The notes under the pieces: model-generated | Database searches by the model: none | What the model was told of the DNA's origin: nothing | Seen by the model: only the letters and a program-made list of their open reading frames with translations | Assembly (NCBI GenBank): GCA_964489405.1 | Contig: CAZAYL010000003.1 | Coordinates: 1-61,026 of the forward strand | Source of the DNA: CAKVOD01 sp964489405 | GTDB taxonomy: Bacteria > Bacillota > Clostridia > Christensenellales > UBA1242 | Direction: 5' to 3' | DNA: 61,026 bases | Part shown: piece after piece, positions 1 to 12,900 of the stretch | Layout: each line of letters opens with the position of its first letter | Position numbering within the stretch: position 1 is the first letter of the stretch | Program-made: the position numbers and the translations under genes

Positions 1-2
1 AA

Positions 3-1250
3 ACTAAATCAAAATTCATTATTCGCACCTTGTTTATATCGGTGTGTCTTTTGTCGATTTTGTTACTCTTAATCCCGTTCTCCTTCGACTCGTCGGGTGA
101 GAATATTCGGAGAAGTGAGGCGCTTGCTGATCCATTGTCATTGACCGTGTTGGTGTTTTGCGAAAGAGGGGTGCTGCCGTCATGCACTATTAAAGTCGGT
201 AATGAGGATAAAACTTTGACAGCGAAAGCCTGTGATAGCTCGCACGCGAAATACGGTGTGGGATCTGATCACGTGTATTTTGAGTATTACGCCGATGTGG
301 ATGTGGATTACGCCTTGGAAATTTGCGATGCTCCGACTGGGTACATATGGGAACGTTGTAGTAACAGCAATGGAAGTTACTTGTGGGCTGAATGTAACGA
401 TATGAGATTTAAGTGGAAATACGGCGGGGACGAGACGGTTATTTTGCGATTAGCAGAGAAGGGTTACACCATAACCTGCAACAATACGGGCGATGGGGGC
501 ACGACGTCGGAAAAAGTTTCGGAAGGTTCGAGTGTGACAATAAACGCGGGAACGAAAACGGGATACGACTTTTTGAATTGGACAGATAGTTCGGGAACTA
601 AAAAAAGTACATCATCAAGTTATACAATAAATTACAGCGATTTGAGTGGCGATATCACGTTGACAGCCAATTGGACACCGCAAAAATATTCGATCACGTA
701 CAACTACACGGGAGATTTGAACAACAAGGATAAATTGGACGCTGATTGGGGTGGGAGAACTGCGCCGACCACACATACATATAACACCGCGACAACGCTT
801 GTGCTACCTAGCCGAAACAATTACACCTTTGCCGGTTGGTACAAATTGAGTGATTGCAGTGGAACGGCGTTGACAAGTTTGAGCGGAACGGGCTACACCA
901 CGAATATTGTGCTGTATGGGAAGTGGACAAAAGAACGCAGTTTACTAACCATAACGCCAAGAATCAACGGCGCGGGAAATTATAGCGTTGTGCTTTACCT
1001 ACTAAAAGACGGGAAAGTGCAAAGTCAAATGGTTGCGACAAACGGCAAAACAATTGAATTATGGCAGAAAATTGGCGGTAGTTATTCGATACTTATAGGC
1101 AAACCATATATGTGGGCGCTAAGTGTCAGTGGCGATTGCACACAAGACACCACGAACCTAAATAAAATAGATTATACAGTTACAGTTGACGACAAGAATA
1201 TAACATTAACGATTAGAGGGGGCGCGTCGTCAAGCGTGGTTGTGATTTAG
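3..1250 (+). CDS. Secreted InlB B-repeat protein, 5'-truncated by the window edge
   Basis: The reading frame is open to the left edge. The first possible start inside the window (TTG at 30) lies within a hydrophobic stretch (LFISVCLLSILLLLIPF) preceded by basic residues, so the true start is probably just outside and this is a signal peptide or signal anchor. After about 120 residues of unrecognised Cys-containing sequence come two InlB B-repeat (Listeria-Bacteroides repeat) units, roughly residues 148-220 and 222-300, ending in the typical TANWT and YGKWT motifs. A final 100-residue beta-rich domain follows, with no LPXTG motif or C-terminal membrane helix. The family is found on bacterial surface proteins, and many members are involved in binding. 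The domain call is firm and the ligand is unknown. A terminator follows directly. Confidence 0.8.
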   Translation, partial: TKSKFIIRTLFISVCLLSILLLLIPFSFDSSGENIRRSEALADPLSLTVLVFCERGVLPSCTIKVGNEDKTLTAKACDSSHAKYGVGSDHVYFEYYADVDVDYALEICDAPTGYIWERCSNSNGSYLWAECNDMRFKWKYGGDETVILRLAEKGYTITCNNTGDGGTTSEKVSEGSSVTINAGTKTGYDFLNWTDSSGTKKSTSSSYTINYSDLSGDITLTANWTPQKYSITYNYTGDLNNKDKLDADWGGRTAPTTHTYNTATTLVLPSRNNYTFAGWYKLSDCSGTALTSLSGTGYTTNIVLYGKWTKERSLLTITPRINGAGNYSVVLYLLKDGKVQSQMVATNGKTIELWQKIGGSYSILIGKPYMWALSVSGDCTQDTTNLNKIDYTVTVDDKNITLTIRGGASSSVVVI

Positions 1251-1257
1251 AATATAC

Positions 1258-1297
1258 AAAAAATCGATTTAGTGTTTTCACTAGGTTGATTTTTTTT
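1258..1297 (+). terminator. Rho-independent terminator of the InlB-repeat gene
   Basis: An A-rich left arm beginning AAAAAATC pairs with a right arm ending GATTTTTT. The inner part (ATTTAGTG with CACTAGGT) is joined by a TTTT loop, with two G-T pairs and one mismatch. The T-run lies a few bases after the stop codon at 1250. Confidence 0.75.
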
Positions 1298-1437
1298 GTC
1301 AAAAGTGTTAGTATAGTGCTAGAGATTTGACAAATGTCGCAATAAATAAAACAAACTACTGCGTTTCATCTTTTTAGTTGTGTGGCACGTTTGCTGATTG
1401 GTTGTAGCATTTTATCGACTTTAAAAGGATGAAAATT

Positions 1438-2631
1438 ATGGACAAAATTGTTTCACTTGTTGCGTGCGACGAGTATGACGAAAATAAGGTTTTTTGTGCG
1501 GTTAAGGACGCCGTCGACAAAATCGGTGGTATTGAAAAATTTGTTAAGGCAGGGCAACGCGTCGCAATCAAAGCGAACCTTTTGATGAAAGCAACCCCCG
1601 ACAAATGCGCGACAACGCACCCACTTGTTGTTTCCGCAATTGGCAGACTTTGCAAAAGCGCAGGCGCAAACGTCGTCATTGTCGACAGTGCGGGCGGGCC
1701 ATTCACATCGGGCTATATGAACAGCATTTATAAAGCAAGCGGTATTGCAGATATTGCAGAAAAATACGGCTTTGAATTGAATGAAGATTTTGACTTTGTG
1801 TCGGTTGAAAATCCTAACGGCGTCGTCGGCAAAAAGTTTGATGTTTTGCAGACTCTTTTTAGCGCGGACGTCATCATAAACGCATCAAAGTTGAAAACGC
1901 ACGCCTTTGCGGGGTTTACCAACGCCGTCAAAAATATGTTTGGCGCAATCCCAGGACTGACCAAAGTGGAAATGCACGGAAAATATAGAGATATCGACAC
2001 ATTTTGCGATTTTTTGTATGATATTCACACGTATTTTGGGGATAAATTGTGTCTTAATATCAGTGACGCCGTTTGGGGAATGGAAGGCGAGGGACCTAGC
2101 AACGGAACCCCGCGCAAAATCGGCGCAATTTTGGCGTCGAGCAACGCACTTGCGCTAGATGTCGTCAGCGTTAAGTTGATTAATGCCGACATTAGCGAAA
2201 TGCCGACAATTACAAAAGGGCGCGCCCGCGGTTTTATCGACGACTATAATGTGGAAATCATCGGCGAAAATGTGGAAAACCTTGTCGTAAAAGATTTCCA
2301 GAACATCACGCCCAATGTTCAAAAACCATACGCGAATTATGTCCCGCAGTGTTTACAAAAATTTGTCCACAACATTATGACACAACGTCCCAAAATTAAT
2401 CACAAAATATGTCGTGGTTGCGGAAAGTGCTTCGAGCATTGCCCCGTCAAAGCCATTTCAATGATTGTGGATAAGAATGGCAAAAAAGTTGCAAAAATTG
2501 ACTATGACAAGTGTATTAGGTGCTTTTGTTGTCAAGAGCTTTGTCCATTCGGAGTCATCAAAATTAAGTCAGGTATGATTTACAAAATTGTGCACAAGGA
2601 CACAAAGAAGCGTAGAAAATCTCAAAATTAA
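1438..2631 (+). CDS. DUF362 protein with C-terminal 2x[4Fe-4S] ferredoxin domain
   Basis: The N-terminal ~290 residues match the DUF362 family (KANLLMK, THPLVV, VDSAGGPF, SKLKTHAF and NMFGAIPG near the usual positions). Residues ~315-375 hold two ferredoxin clusters, CRGCGKCFEHCP and CIRCFCCQELCP, each with four cysteines for a [4Fe-4S] centre. No signal peptide or membrane helix is seen, so it should be cytosolic. DUF362-ferredoxin proteins are widespread in anaerobes and presumed to do electron transfer or iron-sulfur chemistry; the reaction is not known. An ATG also exists at 1429, but the AAAGG at 1423-1428 abuts it and is correctly spaced for 1438, so 1438 is preferred. It is a single gene between its neighbours' control regions. 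Confidence 0.9.
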   Translation: MDKIVSLVACDEYDENKVFCAVKDAVDKIGGIEKFVKAGQRVAIKANLLMKATPDKCATTHPLVVSAIGRLCKSAGANVVIVDSAGGPFTSGYMNSIYKASGIADIAEKYGFELNEDFDFVSVENPNGVVGKKFDVLQTLFSADVIINASKLKTHAFAGFTNAVKNMFGAIPGLTKVEMHGKYRDIDTFCDFLYDIHTYFGDKLCLNISDAVWGMEGEGPSNGTPRKIGAILASSNALALDVVSVKLINADISEMPTITKGRARGFIDDYNVEIIGENVENLVVKDFQNITPNVQKPYANYVPQCLQKFVHNIMTQRPKINHKICRGCGKCFEHCPVKAISMIVDKNGKKVAKIDYDKCIRCFCCQELCPFGVIKIKSGMIYKIVHKDTKKRRKSQN

Positions 2632-2674
2632 GCATATAGGCACACAAAATCATATAAAAATAGTTCAAAAATTA

Positions 2675-2703
2675 TTGACTTTGTTTTGCAAAAATTATAT
2701 AAT
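2675..2703 (+). promoter_or_regulatory. Sigma-A promoter of the giant-protein operon
   Basis: TTGACT at 2675-2680 and TATAAT at 2698-2703 are separated by exactly 17 bases. The predicted start is near 2710, which leaves a leader of about 330 nucleotides before the first gene at 3042. Confidence 0.75.
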
Positions 2704-3041
2704 ATTTTATCAGCATATATATTATTAAATATATATGCTCTTTTGATTATTTGGGGAGTGTCGCAAAGCGTGTAAATTATGTTTGCACATTTTGCAATAT
2801 TTCCTATGTGTCCTACAAATTCTTTAACAAAATAAAATTATATCAATTATAGCACTAAGTTTGATTTACTAATTTGAATGGCGTGTATCATGTACATTGT
2901 GTAAATATATTTTACATTTTTTGACTTTCACTTTGAGAGTTGCACTAACTTTGATTGCAAAGACAATACTTTTTAGCATTCTCTCAAATATAAATAAAAC
3001 AAAAAAGCGACAAAAATAAATTAAAGGGGAAACCCAATATT
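2704..3041 (+). promoter_or_regulatory. Long structured leader with repeated GTGTAAAT sites
   Basis: This 410-base gap between genes has no convincing ORF. It holds a perfect 12-bp AT-rich hairpin (2712-2739, loop ATTA) starting at the predicted 5' end of the transcript. It also holds two GTGTAAAT octamers (2770-2777 and 2899-2906), the second inside a perfect TGTAAA-5-TTTACA dyad (2900-2916). Finally there is a nested fold in which TTTGAGAG (2932-2939) pairs with CTCTCAAA (2981-2988) around TTGCA (2940-2944) and TGCAA (2956-2960). These could be operators, an RNA switch, or both. No known riboswitch class was recognised. Confidence 0.5.
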
Positions 3042-3944
3042 ATGAGCAAGAATAAAACAAAGGAAAGGAAGCCTTTTGAATTCACAAAGAAAAGCATTAT
3101 TGCACTAATCTTTGTGTCAATAGCAGGCATTATGAGTGGCATATTTGTTGGCGGGTTCTTCATCGGAGCACCACAAGTTGACTATTCGCAATATAACGAA
3201 GCGGAATTGCGCGACGACACTAAATCTCTTTCAAAGAACGCTAATGGTAAAAGTCCGTCATCATACAAGGCATATGAGATTTTTGAAATAGCTGAAGAGC
3301 GAATGATTACACACGGGAATGTGTACGCGTATGGTACAGGGGTCGTAAAGAACTCTTTTGCTGACCAAAAAGTTTCTAGTACCAAAGCGTATGAAAATGG
3401 ACGCTATTTCAAGGAGAGTGTCAGTAAGGGGTTAAAGAGCGTCGGCGAGCGCGACTATTATGACGAGGGGAGCAATAGCATTCACTATTATTCAGGTTCG
3501 GGTATAACTGAGGAGTTGACCGCCACGTGGAAAGACAAAGGCGAGATTACACTTGATAATTTCAAAGAAACAAATGGCGTACAAATTACATCATTCATTC
3601 CGTATATTGTATCAAGCAAAACTGTTCTAAACAAAAGTGCAACACCCAAGGAAATTACTTTAGAAGACGGCAGTAAGGCGTATGAAATAGTCGTTGAACT
3701 TGACGCGATTTTGAGTGTGCTTAACTACGTCAAACAAATGAAGAATATTTCACAATTGCCAAGTTATCCAACATTTGAGTCAATTACACTCACTTGCGTG
3801 ATTGACGAAACATTTAGATTTATTTCAATTGACACAATTGAAAAATACACTGTCAATTATATGGGTGTCAATGCAAGTTGTACGGGTACACTTAGAGAAG
3901 ATTTCACATATGGTAAAAATGATTTTATTCCTGTTTCAGGATGA
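3042..3944 (+). CDS. Membrane-anchored extracytoplasmic protein of unknown function
   Basis: This 300-residue protein has a lysine-rich cytoplasmic start (residues 1-17) and one hydrophobic helix at about 18-42 (IIALIFVSIAGIMSGIFVGGFFIG). About 255 outward-facing residues follow, and no lipobox cysteine is present. The external part is beta-rich, with alternating charged and hydrophobic strands and a late segment (ITLTCVIDE...FISIDTIEKYTV) resembling the two-lobed strand pattern in the modules of the next gene. That similarity is by eye only. The start has an AAAGGGGA ribosome binding site. The next gene begins 20 bases after the stop, so the two are probably co-transcribed from the promoter at 2675. 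A partner or assembly factor of the giant protein is plausible but unproven. Confidence 0.6.
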   Translation: MSKNKTKERKPFEFTKKSIIALIFVSIAGIMSGIFVGGFFIGAPQVDYSQYNEAELRDDTKSLSKNANGKSPSSYKAYEIFEIAEERMITHGNVYAYGTGVVKNSFADQKVSSTKAYENGRYFKESVSKGLKSVGERDYYDEGSNSIHYYSGSGITEELTATWKDKGEITLDNFKETNGVQITSFIPYIVSSKTVLNKSATPKEITLEDGSKAYEIVVELDAILSVLNYVKQMKNISQLPSYPTFESITLTCVIDETFRFISIDTIEKYTVNYMGVNASCTGTLREDFTYGKNDFIPVSG

Positions 3945-3963
3945 TTGATAATTCGAGGGTAAA

Positions 3964-6900
3964 ATGAGAAAATTTTTTGTATATTTTTTGACATACATCG
4001 TTATGTTGATGTCAGGTGTGGGCGGGGTATTTTTGTTTACCAACCACACTTCGCCCGCACGGCAAGTGCAACAAGCTGACTCATCGGCTTTTGATAAGGT
4101 CGTCAGCAATATAATGAACGCCAAGGCGCTTACAGCGGGCGGAGAGTTTGTCATCAAAGAGAATGGAACGCAATTTGCAAATGTTACGCTTAGTGTTCGA
4201 ATGGATTTGGTGGACGGTTTCACTAAATTTAACCTTGCAGGTGCGATAAACATTGAGCGCGACGGCAATAATCTTGCAATTGATTTTGCGTACATCGATA
4301 GCAAAATATACGTTGACCTTTTGGGCGCAAAATATCAAGCAACAATGGATGATATTGGCGGGCTTATCAAAGTTGTGAGTGCTTCGCTTTCAAGTGTTTT
4401 GCCTGAAGTCGATATCGCAAGTATGCTTGACGTCAATGCGCTAATGCTTTTGATGCAAAATGTTACCGAAGAGAAAGGCGAAAATGAAATTTTGTTGAAG
4501 ATGAATACATCGGGTGGGGATATTGTTATAAAGACCGACCTTGAATACAATATTCAAAGTGTCGATATTCCAAAACTTGTGTTTGGAGAGTTTACAATTG
4601 ACCCAAATGTTGCACTCGAAACAAAAAGTGCATTGATAGGACTTGAAAAACCTAAGGATGAGAGTTTATACGCAGAAGCGTCGAAGCAATTTGTTGTTTT
4701 GACAGCGCTACTCAACACAGTGCAGACGCCTTTTGTTGCAAAAGTTAATATATTAGGGCAAGAAAGCGATTTAATTTACGACAAAACAAATGCGTCATTG
4801 TCGTCAAAAATCAATGGAAATGAATTAAAAATTACATATTATAATAATTGCGTCTATGCAAATTTTGGCACATTTGGAATTAAGTGTGATAGCGGTGACT
4901 TTGATACATTAAAAGAGTTTTTTAGTGATAAAATTGATTTTGAGCAACTTACAACGCACACAATCGTGGCAACAATGATTGAAAAAATCAAAGCAATTGA
5001 TTTTTCACGCTTAACCCTTGAGTTTTTGAACCAAATAGTCGTCGATGAGAATGGCGGACTGACATTTGAATGTAATGATTTTGCATTAAATATTCAATCT
5101 TACCAATCTAAAATCACGAAAGCGGTTGTTGTGTACAAAGGGTATACATTAGAGAGTGAGTTTAGTTATACAAATGTTCCGCAAGTAAAGGTACCAAGTG
5201 TCAAATATTTGTCAGCAACAAATGTCCTTGACCTAGCAAATGCTATGGCACAAACTGCAAAATCAAACGATGTGAATGCAAACATAGATTTGGTAGTTGG
5301 CGAATACTTGCTAAATGTAAATATGTGCTATGCCTTCAACAGTGGAAATATATATCTAAATCTATCAACCCAAATTGGCGAAAATGATTTTGATATCACA
5401 TACCAAAATGGCGTTGCATATGTTTCATACCAAGGAATAAAAATCAAAATTACTGAACAAACAATCAAAGATTTGATGACTGAATTTAATCTTGATGGCA
5501 AATTTGATAACATCGAAAGTATAATAAACAAGATGAGAAACATCAATCTTGACACAGTTACATTAAACAGTATCAAGCAAATGTTCAACATCAACTTGAC
5601 AAAAGAACAAAAACAAGCAATTTTGGCAGTAGCACAAACTGCACTTAACGTACTTTCGAGCACTACACTTGGAATGAATAGCGACATTTTGTCTGTTATT
5701 AGCGGAGATTTTGACGCAAATATTGAACTCAATGACGGCAAAATTAGCAATTTGTCAATAAAGTATAAAGAGTATTCAATTGAATCAAAATTTGAATATG
5801 TTTCATTTGAGCAAAAGACAATCGAAATTGATGAATACATTGACGCAATGCAACTTGCAAGGGTGGCAAAGAATTTTATTAGTTCCGCAAAAGATGGAAT
5901 ATTTGCGACATTTGTTGCCAATTATGAAGACGTCAGCATAAGCGGACAAATTAATGTAATTAGCAAGGACATCGAGATTTCGGCGGTCGCAACATATGGG
6001 GAATATACAGCAAATATCGCATTTGTCAATGATGTTGTGTATGTTTCAGCACTTGGTGCAAAAGTGAAGTTTGCGCTCAGTGATATTGATAAAGTTCAAA
6101 ATTTATTAAACACGCTCAATGTGTCAATGCCACAAATGCCAAATGTGTCTATCGACGCAAACGCAATTTTGGGTGTCGTCAATAAATTGTTCCTTGCATA
6201 CACATCAGATAAAATAAGCGCAAATTATGAAGATTATGCCGTTTCGCTCAATATTGAAAATAACAACATCAGTGGCGCAAAACTATGCGAAAATGGCGCG
6301 GAAATACTAGCAATCGACTTTTCCACAACCCGCAACGAAATAAGTGTTGCTAATCCTTGCGAATATCTTGACATAACGGAGTTATTCCCACTTGTCGAAC
6401 CTATTATAAACACAATTAGTTCAAACAATTTTAGCGGAACAGCTGTATTGAAAGTAAGTTTGAACAACCAACTTGTCGAATTTAATATTGACTACAAAAT
6501 TTCAATTGTGGATGGAGAAATAAAAGCAAACGCTATAGTTACTGCATACGGAATTACAATCGACATAACATACTTAGATAACGTAATATATATAAAGGCA
6601 GGGAAACTTGCTGTTAACGCAAAAATTAGCGAATTAGATAAAATTGTGGAATTTGTCGAAAATAATTTTGGGACAATCAGCTCACAACTATCGACTATTA
6701 GTGCGGTAAACATTACTGACATACTGGGAATGGTAACAAGCGCACTAAGCGTCAGCGACTTAAGTTTTGTCAATACAATTGATGTTTTAAACAATAGCGC
6801 ATTTATCCAAATCGGAAAAATTGGTTTAACACTCGAATTTGATACAGCGATTACGGGCGTCGAAATTGAAATAACAGATTTAGATATAAGTGAAATAAGT

Positions 6901-9900
6901 ATTGACAGTTTGAATTTTGCAACATCAATTAACACGAGTGCAGTTGTTATTGCAAACTCTTTGTGCGAATATGTCGACATCAATGACATTTTGTCTGTTG
7001 CAAATAGCGTAATTGCAACGGCAAAAAGTAACGCGGTCAGTGGACAAATCGACCTACAACTTACGGATGGAGTTGTTCCAATCGACGGCATAACCAGCAA
7101 AAACTTGCACTTTGTCATAAACTATAACTATAGTTACAACGGCGGGAATATCAAGTTTGACGCAAATACCGAACTTTTGGGCAATACACTCTCAGTTGTG
7201 CTTGTCGATAACGTGGTTTATATTGCATACCAAGACATCAATGTTTATGCAACGCTCGAAAGTTTTGGCAAAATTGATTTAAATGCCGAAATTTCGCAAC
7301 AACAAATTATTGAATATGTAAAACTTGCAATTTCAAGCATTTCGCTATCGTATGACAATGATACTTTGATTGTTTTGGGCAAAAATCTTGCAAAACTCAA
7401 TAGCGCAAAAATCAGTATTACAACCGAAAACAGCGAGCTTACAAATGTTTCGCTCACTTGCGACTATGCCTCTATAAATATTACATTTGCTCTAACAGAG
7501 AATTATAATGATGTTACATTGAAAGAAAACTATATAGAAGCAGAGAATATTGTTGAACTTGTCAAAAACATTATTGACGCAACAACACAAAGACACGTGT
7601 TTGCCGAAATTGATTTGAATATTGGAGAATATTCAATTAGCGGACTTGTAAATTATAGCGAAAACAATTTACAAGCGCAAATTTCGACGCAAATATTTGG
7701 TAAAAATCTCGATGTTAGACTACTCGAAAACACTATTTATGCAAACTTTGACGGAATGAAAGTTAAGTTTGCACTTAGCGACATTAACAAGGTTGTTGAA
7801 CTTATAAATAGGGCGCTTGGCGACACGCAATCAAAAATGCCGAATGTTGACATTAACATCGACAAAGCAGTCATTACAAAATATTTGAAAGCATTGCGTT
7901 TAGGTTATGACGGCAACAAAATAACCACAAAAGTTTCAAACTTTGATTTGAAAGATTTTGGACTCAATGTTAGTAGTCTTGACCTTTCAAAAATTGGCAT
8001 AGAATATACCAAATTTGCAAGCGGGGAATTAAATATTGTTGTCGATTGCAAAAACAACACACTAAACGGAGTATGTGTTTCAGTCAATGATTACGCAAAT
8101 GTCAATGTGAAATTCGAAAATACTCCTTGCAACATCAATCAAAGCACAAGCGGATATTTTGATATAATCGCGTTCTTACCATTTGTTGAGCCATTTATCG
8201 ACGGCTATTTATCTGGGATGTTTGGAACAATGACCATATCAGCCCCGCAGATAGAAAAAGTCGCAAGCGAACTTGTCGTTGACTATGCTTTCAATGCAGG
8301 CGCAATTCAATTAAATACAACAATTCTTAATCAAAAAATTGGCGCAACATTGAAAGATAATATTATATATCTTGAAATTAGTGGACTAAAATACAAGTTT
8401 GGCATCAATGAAATTGATGATATCATCGACTTAGTATGTCGTGAGTTTGACATTACAATCAACAAAACAATGGAAGATGAATTCTCGCTTGACAATATCA
8501 ATTTTGGAGATATCGGTTTTGAACTTTTGAATGATAAAAACTTGCAAATTACATACAAAAATTTGACTTTGCTTTTGAGTATTGAGAAAGGGTTTGTCGC
8601 AAGTGTCGAATTTGACGATGTAGCAGTTTCGCTCACGCAAAAAGTCGGCGCAAAGGCAATTACACTTGAAAGTGCGGACAAATATTTGCCGATATTTGGT
8701 GCGATTGAAAAAGCAAGTGCAATCTATTCAATTATAAGTGACGGCAAAGTGTCATTCGACCTAGATTTTACATACGATACAATCAAAGTTACTGGGAATG
8801 CAAGTATTGACTATAAAACGGTTATGCAGACCAAAAACATTTCTGACCTAAAAATTAGTGCAACACTTGTTGCGTTCGAAAAATCTGTAAATATCGATTT
8901 GCAAAACAATGTATTATATGTAAACTTTGACGGAATAAAAGTGAAATTTGCACTCAGCGATATTGATACAATGCTTGAGTGGCTTGAAAGTGAATTTAAT
9001 GTTAAAATTGACACAAACGCCAATGTTGACATCGACTTTAAAACGCTACTTAAATCAATTTGTCAAAGCGATCAAAATATAATGAATATTGAAACAAGTT
9101 TGCTAAGCGCAATACTTACATTTGAAAATAACGATATTCAATCAATATCTGTCAACTATGACAAAATTAGCGCAAAAATTGCAATCACAAACAATTTTGA
9201 AATTCGCAACATAATTAGCGAAAATTACAGCAATGTTGTCGATTTATTGCCGGTATGTAGCAAAATTTTGCAGGTATACTATACAAAATCGATTGCACTC
9301 GATGCTGAAATTAGCGCAAAATTGTTAGGGTACGACCAAATATTTGACGCAAGCATAAGCGTTGATTACAGCGATAAAATCAAAATTGATTTAGTTGCCG
9401 AATTTAAAGGACTTACTGCTACTATTTATGTGCGTGGAAGTACAATTTATGTTGACTTTGCAAATCTAAAAATACAATTTGTTGAAAGTGATTTATTGCA
9501 AATAGTTGACTTTGCGAATCGTAACTTTGGCGCAAATTTGATTGCACCAACCGAAAGCGGAATTGAAGGAAATATGGTTGTCGACTTTGTCAACAAAAAC
9601 TTTAACTTGGGTTTTGAACTCCCATATTTGGGGGATATAAACACAAAAGCAAAAGACATAAATCTTGACCAAATCATCGATACAATTAAAAAATTCGATT
9701 TCTCAACATTCGGAACATTTACATTGAATGATAATAAATTTGATATGAACATCAGTACAGGTTCAATCAGTCTTGACCTTGCCAAAATTCTAGACGTTGT
9801 TGTCGATTTTGAAGAAGTTAGAGCCAATGCTTCAATCATTGCAACAAGTGAAGCAGTCAAAATCGTACAAATCAATGGGAAAGATTATGCTACAGTTGAT

Positions 9901-12900
9901 GAATTGTTAAATACAATTCAGTGCGTCATCGACACCCTAAACACACAAAGATATACAGTCAGCGCAAGCACGCAAGTATATAATGGGCAAACAAAGCGTT
10001 TTGACGGTTCAATCAAAGCAAGTCTTGATATAAGTGGAGAGCAAAAATTGTTCCACGGCGTCGCAACACTTAACGGCGAACAAGATATTTCAGTTACGCT
10101 TGACTTTGACGGCACGTATATTTATGTCAACTATAGTGGACTAAAACTCAAAATTCATAAAACAAACATCAAAGAAATCGCGGGCATTGTTATGGCAGTG
10201 TTTGGATATGATATTAATAGTTTGGGAATCTTTGGAGATGTAGATTTAGGTAATTTAAACTTTGACAACTTCCAAAACGCAATGCCAAACATCGACCTTG
10301 GTGACCCATTCGCAATGCTCAAACTTGTACAAAGCATAAAATATTCAAATGGCGCGCTAACAATCAACCTCGACGGCAAGAAAATCAGTGGAAATACCAA
10401 CGCGCAAACAATGACGCTTAATATCAGTACAGCAAACGGCGAACTCAGCCATTTTGACCTTAATAATATGTACACAGGCGTTACATCAAGCGAATATTTC
10501 AATCTCAATATTGATTTTGTTGACTATGCGGGCGTTCCAGCCGTTTCGGGTACCTACTTTGATATTAGCAGTATCAGCCAATTGCTTAAAGGGGTTATCA
10601 ATACGTCAGAACTCAACGACTACCACATTACCGCTACACTTGATATCAAAATGACAATTATAGGAATAGATATTGACTGGAATATACCAATTGATATTCA
10701 AATCAAACTTGTCAATAAACGCCCAGTGATTAAAGCTGTCATTGGACCTATGCCGTCAGTCGAAGGTGTGAATAATGATGTTAAATTCATAGTGGGAGAT
10801 TGGGTAGACGGGATATATAAGTCAAAAGATAGATATATCAATATCTACTATCTAGATGAAAATGTTTATATTCACAGGACGGAAAATGTCGCAAAAACAC
10901 TAAATAGAACGCGCCTATATGAAAAGAAAACAATGGTTCATTACACAACATTCCTTGATAACATAATGTATTACGTGCAGTATATGACAGGGTTCACGGA
11001 CTCAATTATGAGCGCAATCAATGAATCAATGGAAAAAGCAAAAAATAGAGAAAATCCAATCGATATGGGCAACGTTTTACTAGACTATAATAATGATAAC
11101 GGCAACTATAACCTAAAACTCAATTTGAAAGAAATTTCAAATGATGAAAAACTTGATTCAATCGCAATTAGCATTAAACCATCATTCGTTGAGTCGGCGC
11201 AAAAAGAATACGTAACCGACCTAACAATGCAAATGGTAATGCCACTTGCAGACGGCGTCAATATGAATCTTGAAAGCAATGATATGAAACTCATTGACAT
11301 CGGCGAAACACTTGACCTAAGTAGCGTCTATAACTATGCAAATTCATACACCTATGCCGAAGGCGCAGAATGGACGGCTAGCGAAAGTGATTGGGAATGT
11401 CAAAAAACAGTTTCATACACAATGAGTTTTGAAACAAACGGCGGAGCAAGTGTCGCTAATATCACATGCGCACCGAGTTCAACAATCAGTTTACCAACCT
11501 ATGCAAATCGTGAAGTTGTTTCGGGCAACACCAAAACGACGTATCGCTTTGACGGTTGGTACACGAGCGAAACGTTCGACGACGGCACAAAATTTGACAG
11601 CAATAAAATGTCGCGTCAAGATATAAAGTTATACGCAAAATGGACTGAAATTGCACGTGTCAATATGTACACAATCAACTTTGTTACAAACGGTGGTGCA
11701 AGCGTTTCAAACATCAACCAGTATGAGGGTTATGCAATTAATTTGCCAACCTACGATGACCGAATTGAAATAACGGACACCGAAAAAACGACCTACCGCT
11801 TTGTCGGTTGGTATACAACAGAAAACTTTGACGAAAGCACAAAGTTTGAATTAACATCAATGCCAAGCGAAAGCGTAACCTTGTATGCTAAGTGGGAAGT
11901 TGTCAGTAACTACCAAAAACAAATAATCAACTTTATCGACGGTGACCAAGTTATTCGTACAATTTCAGGTTTCTACGGCGATGAAATAACGCTTTCAAGC
12001 CTAGAAAACAAGGAAATTTCGACAGAAACATCATATGAACTCTATGAGTTTGATGGGTGGTTCAAATCAAGTGCATATGAAATTGAAACATTGTTTGAAA
12101 GCAATTTAATGCCAAACGAAAGTTTTGATTTGTACGCAAAGTGGAATTTGATAGTTTCAAATCAAACCTTGACATTATTTGACGGCGGGAGCACAATTTC
12201 AACAATCAAAGCTAATGTTGGAGAAACAATTTCTTTGCCAATTTATCAAACACAAGTTATCGACAATATAACAAATCATACGAGAATAACGCGCACATTT
12301 GTGGGCTGGTTCACAACTCAAAATTTTGCGGATGGAACAATTTTTACAGCAACACAAATGCCGATATCGGGAATGTATCTCTATGCTAAATGGGATGAAA
12401 AAGTTGAAACAATCTATTCCGTCAAAATCACAAATGCAGGGACAATAGTGTACAATGAAATTGTGCTTAGTGGTACAACTATAGCAATGAATACTATTGA
12501 CGGCTACAAAGATTCAACACTTGTCTACTCAAGCGCAAATTTTGCGGAAAATACAAAGGTTGAGAATTTCACAATCTCAAATGATAGCGCGTGGTATTTG
12601 AGAAATAAATTTACTATCAATGTTTACTCCAAATACTCATCAAGTTTGAGTGCTACTTATTCACAAACATATGAATTGTATGAGGGTTCAAGCGTAACAT
12701 TACCGTCATTCTCAATGCTTTCAACAAATTGGGGTTCCTATACGAGTGAATATACATTCGGCGGGTATTCATTCAATAACACAGCCATAAAAGCCGGCAC
12801 AGTAACAACACCAAACGGTAATTGCACATACATCGCAATTTGGACTGAAACGCAATGGTGCACAGTCACGTTTGACGTGAACGCGTGGACAAAACCAAGT

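Noticed and set aside
2779..2835. Possible 18-codon ORF in the leader of the giant operon
   Set aside because: No ribosome binding site at a workable distance and no other sign of coding.
5328..5921. Long antisense ORF (197 codons) inside the 3075-aa gene, and similar minus-strand ORFs across both giant genes
   Set aside because: They shadow a repetitive AT-rich coding strand, have no ribosome binding sites, and their serine/isoleucine-rich products are typical of antisense translation.
4100..10200. CRISPR-like or DNA-level tandem repeats in the giant gene
   Set aside because: The repeats are at the protein level, 175-225 codons long and diverged; there are no short identical DNA repeats with spacers.
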